A stretch of 64,000 nt of DNA from Lithospermum erythrorhizon (GCA_019722365.1 JADFUC010000852.1:186001-250000), one strand, 5' to 3'; positions 13,265 to 26,950 are shown, numbered from the stretch's first letter. A program made the numbers and translations. The notes: generated by a model not told the origin, from the sequence alone.

Positions 13265-16200
13265 TCATTCTGGAATCAATTGCTCATTATCAGCATCACC
13301 CTCTCCCTCTACTGTAGGCTTCGCAGAACTGGATCCAGGGGCCTGCGTCTTTTTAATCCCACTTACAATATCGTCGATCCTCAGAAGCATGCAGGCAGCC
13401 TCAATGGCTGTCTTGAATGCTTGTGCCTTAACAGTGTACGAGTCCCAGATCTAGAAACAATATATTAATCAAGCGTCATCATTTATACTATAACAATACA
13501 AGTCACAACTAAATCGTACCACCATATAAAGAGAGACTTGGGAGTGTACCTTTCTCTCTTTCATATCAGCAATTTCACCAGTATTTCCATCTATACCGGT
13601 CCATGCATTTTCGCCATTGGCATGCTACAATGTTAGGAACAAACAGGGCACCTCTTAGTAAAGTTCATAAGAATAAGGTCAATATCCACCAAATATCAAC
13701 TGACATTAATACGAAAATAAACTCTCACCTTTCCTTGCAAGGCAGTCATTGTGCGAATCACATTCACCCCGCAATTCTGAGATAGAGTTCGTGGAATAGC
13801 TTCGAATGCAATTGCAGCAGCTTCATAAGGCCACTGTTACAATACACAATTTGAGTCAACTTTAATAAGAATTTCGAAGTATATGCATCATTAAAATTGG
13901 TATATTTTAAACTGGAATAAGGAAAAAGGAAAATTTGAACTCACCTTCTCTATACCCTCGACAGCTGAGCTATTCTGCTTGAGCACAGCGGATACTGTTA
14001 ACTCAGTAGCACCACCACCAGGAACAAGTTTGGGATTCTTAATTATGTTTCTTGCTACGCACATTGCATCCTGTTCAACATATAAGATAAAAGTCAGTTC
14101 ACATTGCATCATTTGCATGTACAGAGTTTTAAAAAATACAGTATTACTATAGAACACCAAACACACCTGTAGATTCCTTTCCACTTCATTCAAAAGATCT
14201 TTGCTGGCTCCCCTTAATAGTACTGTGCATGCTTTAGGATCTTCACAATCAATGATAAATGCAAAGAATTCGTCGCCAATTTTCTTCACTTCAAACAGTC
14301 CAGCACCAGTACCAACATTAGATTCCTGCAACTCATCTGGTCTGTTGACAATGACCGCTCCACATGCTTTAGCAATCCTATTATTATCCGTCTTCCTTAT
14401 CCTTCTGATTGCACTGACACCAGCTTTGCTTAGGTAGTGGCATGCCAGATCACTAAGACCCTTTTCAGTGATAACCAAATCTGGTTTGAACTTTAATATC
14501 TGTGCACACAAGTTCTCAATGTATTCTTCTTCCATCTTTAGAAGGACGGCCCAATCTTCTTCTTTTAGCAATTCTGCATTAGTCTGATTCTCACCTTTTT
14601 TGTACTCCATGGGACAATCAAGGAGAATGATGCGCGGATTGACAATCTTTCTTCTCATTTTACCCGGGGCAACAACATCCTTATTGAACATAACACCTTT
14701 CAGAACCTTAGAATCTTCCAACTGACCACCTGGAACTTTCTCAACCTTCACATATTTCTTAATATCCACTTCACGAAGCCCATGCCCCAATTCCACCCCT
14801 ACAGTTGTTGTCGCATCAATTGCTAAGTCCTGAAAGTAAACCAAAATACGAAGTTTGTAATTAAATAATTAACAATAATATGGATACTAATAACATAAGG
14901 TACGGTGCATTTAACATACAAGAATACATGTATCCCTCCCAGCCCTTGCAACCGAAAAGAAAAAAGAACCAATGTAACATCATGTTGAAATGGGATTTGA
15001 GTAATACCATTACTCTCAGAAGGAAGCTTACCGCAATAAGACTGCCAAATTGACTAGTAAATTTTGTCCCAATGGAACTCTTTACCAACCCCAACACGGT
15101 CTCACCTGCCATGATAAACATACATGAAAAATATTTATTAATGTGTGAGTACTAAATTTCCAACTAGAAAATATTGTTCCAAGTACAAATTTACTTTTAA
15201 ATATATATATATGGACAAATCATCTAGTTTTTACTGGGGATTTAGGAAGCAGCATAAGAAAGGAACTCACGGTCATTTAGATCAACAGTCATTGCAATTT
15301 TATCAAGGACAGCAATAGCATCCTCCAGAACTTTGAGGTAAGCTAAAAGACAACAATAAACAAATTAATAACAAATAAAAGTATTAATCACGTCAAATAT
15401 AGCTGAGCACCTTGTTACCTCGACATATGACGGTAGGGTGATATTTTTTGTCAATGAAGGCTTCGGCAACATGGAGCATCTCACCAGCTTCATTAGATGA
15501 CTCATATGTTAGTACACAAAGGCAGAGCTATGAATTATGTTTACAGAATATGAATATGTATTCAACAATTGAAATAAAATTGCAATTAGCCTGCTCCACA
15601 ATGCCACAACATTGCAGAACTTAAGATTCTGGTTTTCAACAGTTTAGGCCATAATTTTTTTAGCAGAAGTCAGAAACTATAAACCAATAGGACAAATGAG
15701 AGCAATTACAAGGTGCAAACCAAAAAAATTAACATAATTATAATACATTGTTGCGTCAATTAAAGTAAACATATTAGGAAGAATTTTCATGGGTGAGTGC
15801 TAATTACTTGAAGAACTGTTCTAAACATACCAAGTACAATGACTGTTGTTGTCCCATCCCCAACCTCCTCGTCTTGAGTACGGCTAAGCTCAATCATTGA
15901 CTGCAAAATCACGGAACCAGTGAGGTCAAAATAATACATTGTTGAAACCACAGCAGTCAGAATATGCAAGGACACAAGACGAGATGAGGTAAACCTTTGC
16001 TGCAGGATGTGCAAGATCCAATTCACGTAGAATGGCATTTCCATCATTAGTGACAACAATACCTGTATCACAAAAGTACATATTACATTGCAAGAGCAAA
16101 TTGTATGGAAATAGTCATGAACCCATCCCTGAGACCATCAGGAAACAAAACACCCATATGAGCACAGAGAATTGTATATCAATTCAAAGCAAAAAAAAAT

Positions 16201-18245
16201 TTGAACTACGAAGTTGGAATAAATTATTATAACAATTGAAGTTAGAAATCAAACACATCGACATCAAAGCATCTATCGGGAAGAAGTTCAGAGGTCCAAA
16301 GTGTACACATCCATCAAAACAGAAATGAGTGAAATAATTAATTAGTATAAACAACAATTGGGAAGAAATGAAGGTTTTCTGCAGTATAAATGTCTCTGCT
16401 ACAAAGAATAATGAAAGATACTGTGATATAATTGCATCTGCCCACTTGTCCAATAAACTCAAAGAAAAGACGAATTGAAGAAACATTAATCAAAAGATGT
16501 GCCTTCTACCTCACCTTCAGCTACGACATTCAATCTCTTTCCCAGAAGGTAACATGATACTTAGATTAACAGACCAATATAAAAAAGGAATATAAAGGAC
16601 ATATATCTGACTACAGTCCCTGCTTTTTTGTCTTATACTTATTAGAATCAATGAGCTATAGTACACGTTATAGTTTATAAAGATAACCTCCAGCAGCATC
16701 AAGCAGCATCTTTAGCATGGATCGGGGACCAAGAGTTGTGCGAATAATATCAGCAACAGCCTGTGACAAAGAAACATATGAAAACAATTCAATAAATTAA
16801 TGATACAACAGAACCTACATAGTATTAATTGCTACAGATGCATATATCTGATATTCACTTCTGTTCTAAAAGGAATAGTACATAACACAAACCAGTATGA
16901 AAATATGTGAAGATGAGATAGCTCGTTCTATAGATAGTGCCACCAACCAATCAAATTGGTGAAAACCATTATATCAACACTTTTCAAGATCTTCCCACAC
17001 CAAAAAGGTGGTTAAAGGCATAAACCACCTTTCTGGTTACCTAAAATATCATTAAAGAGTCTGAACAATGGAGAGCAGCCTATTGAGTGTTCAAAACTCA
17101 TACACCTACAAACAAATAAACACTTTTTTGTGCCATACAACCCAAACCCCCTATGGGGCTTACAAAATAAATACATTGAAGATGTGACATTACATTTTCT
17201 CTCAAAACAAAGCTAGAAAGAAACATGGTAAGATTCGACTCAGACTGCAGTAGATCACAATAGAAACTAAATGTGTATATACCCATTAAAGTTGAAGTGA
17301 TAATAAAAGAATTAAACGTAAGTTAAAATACGGGAATAACTCAAGACTTCTCCTCAAAATATCCCTGATGGCTTACATCAACACATGAGATTCATTTTAC
17401 AAATCAGTGCTATAAGCATAAGACATATACTATAGCATTCGTAAAAACATGGTCAAACTACGGAACTAAAGAACAAATAACATGTCAATATAGGAGTAAG
17501 ATATAGTGCAAAAACAATATACACAGAACAATTCCAATGATTTATTATCATTTCCAGGCATGAGAAACCATCATTATTTCCAGATCCTATAACAACTAAA
17601 ACTAATTCAACTTCTAGCACTTACAAATGTAGCAAAACGGAATAATATATCAATAATTTTAAAAGTCTTTCTAAGAATAACATTTCTGGCCATGAGCTAT
17701 AAATAATAAATCTCAAACTAGACTTTAACCAACAAATCAAAAAGATAATAAAAGCCGTAAAAATCGAACCTTGGAAGCTTGGATATTTTGATGATGAACT
17801 TTCGTCCCAGATTCACGCTTCAGCGAATCCTCTGCTCAACATAATTAGAAAAACAATAGCAATTAAAACACAAATGTACATGAGTAAAAAAAGTACAACC
17901 TCCATAAAATGTAGTCTACTTTCACTTTCAATGGTCAACAACCTTTTCTGCCTTAATTGACACACATAATATAGATTTGAATCAATATTATCATTTTATA
18001 CAATAAATACGTTCAAAATACCATCTTTTTTTATTTTCACCAAATATCACAACATAAAAACATTCCAGTTCAAAATTAAAAATAAAAAACTGGGAAATCT
18101 ATTAAATACAATCTTTTAATGAATTTTCAGCAAATATTATACTAATATATACAGAAATATTGAAGTTCAAAATTGAAAATGGACAATCTTTTTGGGACAA
18201 ACATTGCATAATTTACGTACTGAGAACAAGTACAGGGGCCTGCAT
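13265..18245 (-). CDS. CCT3: T-complex protein 1 (CCT/TRiC chaperonin) subunit gamma
   Basis: CCT3 is one of eight subunits of the cytosolic group II chaperonin that folds actin and tubulin. Thirteen exons on the minus strand, in transcript order: 18221-18245, 17770-17831, 16688-16760, 15995-16062, 15831-15900, 15419-15487, 15271-15342, 15032-15105, 14167-14829, 13945-14070, 13729-13833, 13550-13624 and 13265-13450. The sum of 1668 nt gives 555 aa, the usual size. Chaperonin signatures are visible: RTTLGPRSMLKMLLDAAGG, IVVTNDGNAILRELDLAHPA and the ATPase motif EVGDGTTTVIVL, with the catalytic GDGTT intact. NPKLVPGGGATE and LRIDDIVSGIKK near the C-terminus mark gamma rather than other subunits. 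The N-terminus MQAPVLVLKDSLKRESGTKV differs from the usual plant MHAPVLVLKDS by one residue. All junctions are GT-AG. Confidence 0.97.
17896..18202. mobile_element. Stowaway-like MITE remnant in CCT3 intron 1, next to exon 1
   Basis: The end nearest exon 1, AATGGACAATCTTTTTGGGA at about 18178-18197, matches the terminal inverted repeat of the element at 47028-47629 (ACTGGACAATCTTTTTGGGA). Internal words such as CACCAAATATCACAAC and GCAAATATTATAC are shared in order with that element. The opposite end near 17896 (TACAACCTCCATAAAATG) is more diverged. The element lies about 20 bp from the exon 1 donor. Confidence 0.5.
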
Positions 18246-20180
18246 TTTGCGGTGTACTGATTTTGATTTGGAAAATGAAATGAAAAGGGTTTGATTTGAT
18301 CTGGAAGAGGGGGGGTAGAGAGGGTGCGTGGAAAACCCTAGAAGATTTTGAGGGTTTTAAGTGTGAGCATTTGTATAATTGAGGGACCCAATCCACGGCT
18401 GTTATACATGCACACCAAAACACTAAAATGAATAAGCGAAATACCCCCAACGAACACGCTTATTAAAAAACAAGTCAATTATCAACATATGCATCAAGAA
18501 ATGTTTTAATTACGCCTCATGACAGAAAGCCGACAAAACAAATTCCCGCTTATAAAAATAAACAAACAAAACGATAAATCTATTTTAATACGAACGATCA
18601 TAAAACTCGGTCTCGCTACTTTCCGACAATACTTTAAAACTCGCTTTTCTTACAAACATTAACGAAATCGCTACTATTATCAAAACACGCAAAAAAGACC
18701 AAGTACAATTTAAAAAAATATTTAGAAAATGTCGCCTTTATCGATATTTGAACTAAAGTAATAAATACTTATTACATCAGAAATTTGTTGCATCATTCCA
18801 CCTGGACAATAAATGATTTTCGATGCCTCGTTGCTTTCAATGAACTTCTAAACGCATGATTCAACCGTCAAACAAAGGTAACTGCAGTGACCACTGCTTC
18901 GAACTTCAGAGGTCACACATCGCCGCCGCACACGCTCAAAAAACGCTAAACTTGCTTATAATCCCAACAAATTCGAACCGAGACCGCATTACGACAGATA
19001 TTCGTTATTCGCAAGGCGACGATTTAGGAAAAACTTCGAGCAAATTTTTAAGAATTTAAAGAAAAGCATATATTCCACATCTTATCTCAACAAAGGTTAT
19101 GAACCATACACTCAGCCAAGGCCCATTTAAGTATTTATTTCTTTCTGCTGCATTTGACATTACATCAAAGATTATCTCTAGCACTCTGATAGAAATTATT
19201 GTATGAATTAACTAGTTAGAAAAAATAGTAAATATGAAGAAATTTACAAAATAAAAAATATTTTACCATCTCAGACTACCACCTAGAACGCGATGATGTT
19301 CCGTTATTGTTCATAGTTTTAACACTTCGATTATGCAAATTTGGGATTTAAGAATAAAAGTTGATAATAAAATTGTTGTTTTAGAAAATGATGCGTTGAA
19401 TAATGGAGGTATTTAAAAGAAAAGTTTTAATGATGCCAATACTATGACATGTTAATAACGCAGACATCGATATAAAGAATAAAATACACATTTAAACAAA
19501 TTATTTTAGTTCTTATATGTTAAGTAGCACACAGTAATTAGTTTGTTTAGTAACAAAACATGAGCCTTAATTCGCCAGATACTTATAAATATTTCCCAGA
19601 GTTTGTTTGTTTCACCTCGCTTTTGGGAAGTAAAAGACGCTAAGTAGCCTTATCATCACACGTCGTACAGGACACGCTTATATCTATGTACATGTGTCAA
19701 TTATGTTTGTGCTCATGTTGTTACCGATATTTTTATTTAGTGTTTATTGCTAAAGGGATCAAGATAACATGTTTTGTTTCCTCTTATAAACATTCATACT
19801 TTGGCTTGTTTCAACTCATAACTGCGAAATCAAAATTACACGTTTAAATGAATTTTAATTATGGAATATAAGCTTACTATGAAATAAAATTCTATGTCTC
19901 TTTTTTATTTAGAGAAAGTCAAGTTGTTGTTGTTATTATTATTATTATTACTATATTATTAATTACTCATACTCTTAATAAATATAAAATTTATATAATT
20001 GGGATTCGCTTCAAAATAGCTTATAAAAAAAAAGGAAGGAAGGAGTGGAAGTGCATTAATTAAATAACATAAAATATAGCGAACTCGGATAGAAAAACAT
20101 AGAAACATGTAGTGTAACATCAAAACGTAATTAAATAGCATAGAAAAACATCATTCATAATTTCTGAAATATGCAATACG
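18246..20180. other. Upstream region of CCT3 and unassigned repeat-like DNA
   Basis: The first 200-300 bases should hold the CCT3 promoter and 5'UTR (transcribed leftwards). Beyond about 18480 the sequence contains scattered CG-containing words in an AT-rich background and no family I recognise. Small ORFs, for example around 18856-19059, lack motifs, plausible neighbours or splice context. Confidence 0.4.
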
Positions 20181-20559
20181 CAAACTAATCATCCTGGTTG
20201 TCCCGTTGTTTTGTTTTCATTCAAAGGCAGCCAGAACTGGATAAGCAGGGCCAACCATTGGCAGATGAAGCTGCCCGACCGAGCCGCGCTTGGGCGACTG
20301 GGTCCTACCATCGATCCATCAACCTGACAAGACACCGGCAACCTCTGTCTCCGACAAGTCGATATAATGTTCTTAGCCGAAACAGATGTACGGATGAGGA
20401 TGTCTCAGACAAGCCGCCGCATATCGATGAAATACCACGATAAAATAAGTAACCTCTGTTATGAAATTAAAAAAATAAAATGTTAGTACATGATCATAAG
20501 AAATATAATATAAGGTAATGAAAAATACACTTTAACAAAGATGACATCTCGAAAACTGA

Positions 20560-22060
20560 ATACCATCAGATTCACATCGAGACCCACGCCTCCCTTATGC
20601 ACTATAATATGAGTCTCGGGGAGACACCAACCTACGTAGTTGTCCGATGTCCGCGTGAATATATATCCATTGGGGACCCATCATGTACGGTTCGACATGC
20701 TGAATCAGATACTAATCCAAAGCGTAATCTCGACCTGCATACTTTCAATATTTGCACACACTACAAGTCGGGTCCCTTCCTCGCTCAACGGGCGGGGCGG
20801 ACTGGGCCAGAGCCTCCCGAACTGCCGTGTTACTTTCTCCCAAGATATACGCCTATTGACATTTAAGAAGCATATGCAATCGCCATAATAAGACATCGTA
20901 TTTAACGGAGGCGACGTTCAAATGTGGTGTCGATACGAATTGCTATGGTTTAATGGAAATGACAAACCTTTTTTCGCATAATATTAAATTTAATATATAA
21001 TATTTTCTACATGTTCGGGCTAGTTTATCCGATCCAACCGCTACGTATAGTAGATCGCTTGGTCAGTCGTTCGGAAGCCGCGAGTCCATCGTGCATCTCT
21101 TGGTCGGGTCCGTTGCCACGTGGTACCTCCGCCGGTCATTTACCTAAAAAGGAAGTACTCATAAATCCAACACTACACATTTAAACAATAATGAGATTAG
21201 TCTTGTTAAACTATAAACATGAATAATTCACTTAATCTTATGTGACCCGTAGTACCTAAAGTAGAGCATGACTCAACCATTTGTTTTGATTCACTCATTA
21301 ACGCCTTTCCTAGCTTCATGGGGTAGTGCGTACGTTGTGCAATGCACTCAAAGATATTCTCCGACTCTATCGACACGCTCAAAGCAGTTTTAAAGATTTA
21401 GAATCTGAAATATTAAAGATTTATTTAATAAACAATGTCGCCCCCAACAAATACTAAAAGTAATGCATGAAGCCTTATTAATAGGCCCACTTGCTTCAGC
21501 GAAGGCCAAATCGCCTCTCGATGCTCGTTAATAAGACACTCCTTTTGTTGTTTCGTTTATAGCTTCTACCATATCAATTATCGCACTCCAGATTGTAAAC
21601 GGCGCCGCCCGCACAAGACGGCAATTGCCAATAATTGAGATTCTACATAGCGCACATCGTGCAAAGTAATTGTCATTTCGCCAAAAGGCATATGTAGCGC
21701 GTCATTCCTCGGATGCCACCGCTCAATGAAAGTTGTGACCAAAGACGAGTTTGGTGTCTGGAACACTATATCTGGGACATGTCGATCCCAACCACCCAAT
21801 TTTCATTACGAGGCATCGCCAACCATTGGTTGCTATGTCTTTGTTCAGATCATAAGTGGCCTCCACGCCAACCATTCCTGATCTTCCCACACAACTTTGG
21901 GGATGACCTTTTCGCTTCATCGTAATTTTGGATTTTCGGGGTCGCTACGATGGGCTCATTAGTATACAAGTCACGTGCGCAAACATTTGACGCTTCCCGC
22001 ATCCGACGACCGGGTCGCGAACCGATTTACTGGCCATCTCTGCGAACGGACGCATTTCGT
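20560..22060 (-). mobile_element. Decayed transposon gene with a plant mobile domain (MAIN/PMD-like)
   Basis: Reading the minus strand from about 22.06 kb down to 20.56 kb gives broken pieces of the plant mobile domain found in MAIN/MAIL proteins and in plant transposons. The clearest block, at about 21640-21750, reads TTFIERWHPRND, then HMPFGEMTITLHDV, matching the family ERW-x-PET-x-TFH-x-PFGE-x-TITLxDV region. About 800 bases further along, at roughly 20790-20850, EKVTRQFGRLW-x-P-x-PP matches the family RVxRQFGxRQxIPPP motif. Stops and frame changes separate the blocks, so this is a relic and not a working gene. PMD genes occur both as host genes and in gypsy- or Mutator-type elements; which applies here cannot be told. 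Confidence 0.6.
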
Positions 22061-22169
22061 ATTTCTTCCGCCGCTTATTTCTCTCGCTGCTCGATCGAGC
22101 CGCATTACCCCGGATCCCGAACGATCATTTGTTTGCTCGAGCAGTATGAAAAGCTTAACACAAATTGAA

Positions 22170-24440
22170 CAACAATTTTAATATCTTATTACAATCATAA
22201 TTTGAATAATTATATCATATTTAAACACCAATTAACATAATTGAGAAATATTAACACAAAATTGAAAAATAATTTCGAAATTATTGACATTAATTATCAA
22301 AGAAAATCAATTTTGCTAACAATCATGATACAAATTAAAACACAAAAGAAAAAAGTTTATTTATTGATAAACAAGAAACAAATTCGCTGTTTTCTAAATA
22401 ATCATTACTAAATTGTTTGTTATACAACAATCACGGGAAAATTGCTTTTATTGAGTAGAACAAACTATCGGGGAAATTCCGCTACTTCAACCTCGATTTG
22501 ACTGAAAGTATTACATAATCTCAATTGATTAAATTGAAATTAACATGAAATGGTATACTTACGTGTTAAATGACTTGTTTATTGCTCCCAAACCAACACA
22601 AATGGAGATAAGACGGAGAAGAAATGAATTATGGTATTTTTAAGGACTATATGAAGGAGTAAAAGTCACAATCGAATGGTAGAGCCGCTTATAAACCAAG
22701 CAACAACAACAAAAACCGTTTGTTACCATATAAGCAATGATATTCCGCTGCTTTAAAACAAACATGGGGATAATTCTCTTGTTTTAAAATAAACATGGGA
22801 CAAATGCGCTTGTTTCAACATCGATTTGCGTGAAAGTTGTGTTGTCTTATCAAGTCATTTTTGCAAAGAAACTGGGGAGACCGTCTAAATAATGTGCGCT
22901 TAATGCCAGAAGAGACGTTCTAATCAAGCATTAGTAGTTAAGACAAACAAATTCTTCTTCAATGCTTATTGTCTTATATAAACATGGAAATTGCTTCGTT
23001 TGTCGACAAAAAGTTAAGCATCATTTTAATTCGCTAGTTACCTCAAGTATGCTGAATATCATAGAATTAAATCAACTCACGCAAGAAATCAAATCGTGCA
23101 AATTGAAAGTTTCAAATTTTTTACTGTAATCCATTTTAATCGCTGCTTAACTAAATTAAAATTGAACTTGACATAATTTAACAATTTGGATTCGCCTTTA
23201 AATTGAACCTCGACAAAATTGAACTTTAAAATACTTTCAGAATGATATTTTTTTGAATAATATAAGAAATGCCAATTAAAGAAAAGCTCATTAAAAATGA
23301 CCGAGAAAGAAGTCGAAAGCAAATGTCGAGTAAAGAACTATTTAAGATTCTTTAAATTTCCTGTATACCATATCTTAGCATTTTAATATGTAGCTTCGAA
23401 TGGGTCTGCTCAATAAAAGCACGCATTATACGTAACAAGTTTTTGTAGATCATGCCTATAAATAACGAACGGATATGAACTCTTCATATTATCAAAATTA
23501 ACCGCCATTATAACATATTATTTACTCTATCAAATTAAATTAGTTATACTACATCATATATATAATTATATACATCCTTATAATGGATATCATATATAAG
23601 TACGATTTGATCAATCTCGATATTGGGTAACTTTACTGCCGATTTAAACCCAATTTACCGGGACACATATTCAATAGAACCATTTAATTATACACCGTCA
23701 CTCAAAGTTAGTTATGAAAATCGTAGCATCAATTCTTCCGATATAAAATAGGAATTTAATCCGTATGGATTCTAGACAAGACTTCGTATGAAAATTTTAA
23801 CGCGAGAAGCGCGGGTCCAAGCCAAGGGGAGACATAACCATCTTTTTCCTTCAGTCAATTCGATCAAGGCTCACATGAGTAATTAGGAACAAAGAACAAA
23901 TGATGCCATCTAAACTACGCCAGATCATTAAAGAGGGCCTAATCCCAAGAAATGTCAATGACCTCACTGAAGCTTACAATGCAAATGCAAAGATAAGTAA
24001 AGAGAAAAGAGGAAACAGACGCCTATTGCAAAATTTTTTTTGCTTTCAAAGAGAATAAATACTTTTTTGACTTTAGTGGTCGTGTCAGTCAACACTCGAA
24101 GATGCGGTATTTAATACCACCATGTCATGCCTCAATGCATATCCTCATGCCTCGAGCACGCCTACTGCAACTCTATAACACAAACACGCATGGTACGGCA
24201 CTACCCAGGCTTGAGCGACGAGCATGTATTAAAACCTCGACCAGATGCCACGCTAATTCGAACATGTTATAGAGGAAAATTACACGTGGTTTAGAATCTA
24301 GTATGAATTTTACTCGATAAAACACCAAATTCATACATCCCGGATCCTCAAAGTAACGATATTAATCTAAAACACATAAATCAAGAATACGAATAAGCAG
24401 CTCTTACATCGTGATCGGAAGATCTAAATGAAACCAACCC
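22170..24440. other. Gene-free AT-rich DNA with a recurrent degenerate motif
   Basis: No coding gene is supported. A motif of the form AAACATGGG(A)-x-AATTCGCT-x-TTTCAACxTCGATTTG-x-TGAAAGT recurs at about 22440-22510, 22735-22780 and 22785-22840. This suggests tandem or terminal-repeat remnants of a transposon. The rest is AT-rich with many short ORFs that lack motifs. Confidence 0.35.
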
Positions 24441-24936
24441 TCGCCCAACAAGCCTCACGTGAATGCCCTCGAAAATTCTCCAATTGTTTGTCCAATACCA
24501 AACGATATCTTCTTAGATTGTACACCAAGAGAACTTAATCGAAAGCTCGAACTGCTAGAGTTTGTTAGGAATAAAATCGCAAGAGAAAAAATCTCTTCCA
24601 AATTCCCAGTAGGGGGCGGCTTTTTCGCTATGAGTGGAGGCAATGGGTTTTTGATTTCATTAAACGAAACCTCATTCTCTTTCTTTTAAATATCAAATGC
24701 ATAATTCCACCTCGTTGCTGAACTCATAAGAACCGCCTTAACTCGTTAACTTAATTAGACCCAGGCTCCTAATAAATAACGAGTCACAAAGTGAGTTGTT
24801 CCATTTTAATTAACTTGATAAGGCAATTAAAATACTAACGAAGCTACCATCGAATAACTTATCAAGCATTCATCAATTTCACCGTTTTTAATTCATTAAA
24901 GCTGTTTAACCTATCGATATTCATCAATATATACTG

Positions 24937-24937
<1 letters not shown>

Positions 24938-24972
<35 letters not shown>
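24938..24972. repeat. (AT)n microsatellite
   Basis: A perfect run of about 15 AT dinucleotides is visible, within AT-rich intergenic DNA with no gene nearby. Confidence 0.95.
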
Positions 24973-25439
24973 GCTGGCAGATAAGACATCTCTCAATTTA
25001 TAAGTCCGGGTTTAATTTCATGCATGAAATATAATTCGACATCATCAGACATACATGACCTTATAAAGCTAGATAATAGTAAGTTATATAATAATAATAA
25101 TAATCGAATTAATTACTATTATTATAACGATTAATTAGTAACATCTAGCAATCGCTCATAACCCCTTAAATTATCAGCGAGAACCCACACTAGTAATATA
25201 CAATTAATAAGTTAAATACTAAGCTCAAAGAATCACATTTAACCAAACTCCAGAAATGCACTGACACAATCGTTTAACGGGCATAATAAAAGTGGGAATC
25301 AATTTCATCATTTCCAACAGCTTTGACGGGTCGCATTATTTGATAACGGCTATGACCACACGCATTCTGTCACGTATCGGCATCAAGCTTTGATATTGGG
25401 ACATTAAGAAAAGTGTTCCCTATATCTAAACACCATCTA

Positions 25440-26950
25440 TTTACACATTATCAGCAACGTGTTTCCCACAAAAAGCATTGCTCAATCGACCCCTACTGGG
25501 ACAGTTGGTAGGATTCAAAGAACGCTGAACTCGGGGTCATATCGGGCAAATTTAAATGGTAAGGAACGGGACGCAAGACGGGAACATGTAACATTTGAGT
25601 ACCGAAAGGCAATGGGACGGGACTGGACATTGCGAAACCATACGGATCATCCTCATGCCTTCACATCCCTCGCCGGCACGTCGACTGGTACTTCCACTTC
25701 AGCCATTATACAACCAACATGTATTGCTGCCCCACCCACGTACCAATATTTCATAAGAAATTTCATTTATTATACAACCAAATGTATGTTATTAAATATA
25801 AAACATCATTTTATACAACTAATCTATTTAAGATGACAAATATAGTTCAAATTTATTACGTGATTAAATTTCGTGGATCGGTGAACATCAACGGCCGTTT
25901 GAACTCAGTGGACAAACTACCTGCTCACACCATATTTCATACACTTCATAAAGCTCATTGGCACAAATTATCGACATAAAAAGTGTCGATGATAGCTGAA
26001 ACTGTGGTCCGACAATGATATCAAGTATTAATTAACCTTTTCATCTATCAAACGGGAATCGGAAGAATGTAATGAAATGGGGTCGTGATTACAAAGTCAT
26101 ACAGTCAGTTGCCAAAGAGTACATCCATGAGGGTCTTAGCCGACATATACGAGTATCGGGCAAAAGTTGGACATGTAGCCTAATGGTTATTTAATGAGGC
26201 GACGAAAAATCGACTAAGACATCGATAACGATTGGGTCCTCCGTGACCATTACGCCAGTAGTTCTTAACTATTACAGACCGCAGATTCTCATCGAAACCC
26301 AAATATCTCACCATAGGCCCCGAGAAAGCTCGAGCCAAACCGAAAATCAAAGAACGCCAAGGTTAATGACATCCGCTTTGAGAAAGCGGCAATTTATTAG
26401 CCATAAACAATCTCCAAGTGAAAAGTGGCTGGGCGATTGCCAAAGTTGGGTTCACGCAGGTAGCCCGACAGTATTTCAAAAAAGCTAGCATACGGGTAGT
26501 CCATCGCCCCTCGACACCAAAACACAATCATCACTAACCGAATGTCCCTCTCTCCCATTTAGATCAAGGCAGAAACGCCTTTATCGTGGAGCATTACCAC
26601 CGCAGTTTCTATTTACGCCAACCACCCCTCCGTATACGCCTCCCTTATATTGAAAATTTACTAAATGAACATGAGACGGTAACCGCGGTTTAATGCAGCT
26701 GACATTGGCGATTTACTGAATGGCCACGAACGGCCCCAAGTCAGAACGATCTTGGCCGACTTCTTTCTACGACCACAACTTTACGAGCAAGCATCTAGGG
26801 CTCATTCCGAATCGCTGACGACCTCGTTTCGCATCTCACCTCGCCCCGGCTCAGGTAGATAAACGGACGCATATCGCCCGAATGCGACACGCTACGGCTA
26901 CCACATATAATGTCGTATTTCAGGCATTTCATTAACGTTATGTAAAACAA
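25440..26950. other. Unassigned CG-containing block, probably transposon-derived
   Basis: Compared with its AT-rich flanks this block is visibly richer in G+C and in CG dinucleotides. It contains ORFs of 80-125 codons on the plus strand (25459-25836, 26243-26488), but none shows a domain I know and both strands are interrupted by stops. Position between the PMD relic and AT repeats suggests more decayed mobile DNA. I assign no function. Confidence 0.3.

Noticed and set aside
13603..16232. Plus-strand ORFs such as 14201-14437 and 13603-13785
   Set aside because: They lie opposite CCT3 exons, whose minus-strand reading matches the chaperonin family throughout.
20198..20443. 81-codon plus-strand ORF next to the PMD relic
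   Set aside because: Composition-driven open frame; no motif, and the recognisable coding signal nearby is on the other strand.
24455..24689. Opposed ORFs of 62 and 76 codons
   Set aside because: Ser-rich antisense and sense frames of the same AT-rich repeat-like stretch; no known motif and no splice context.
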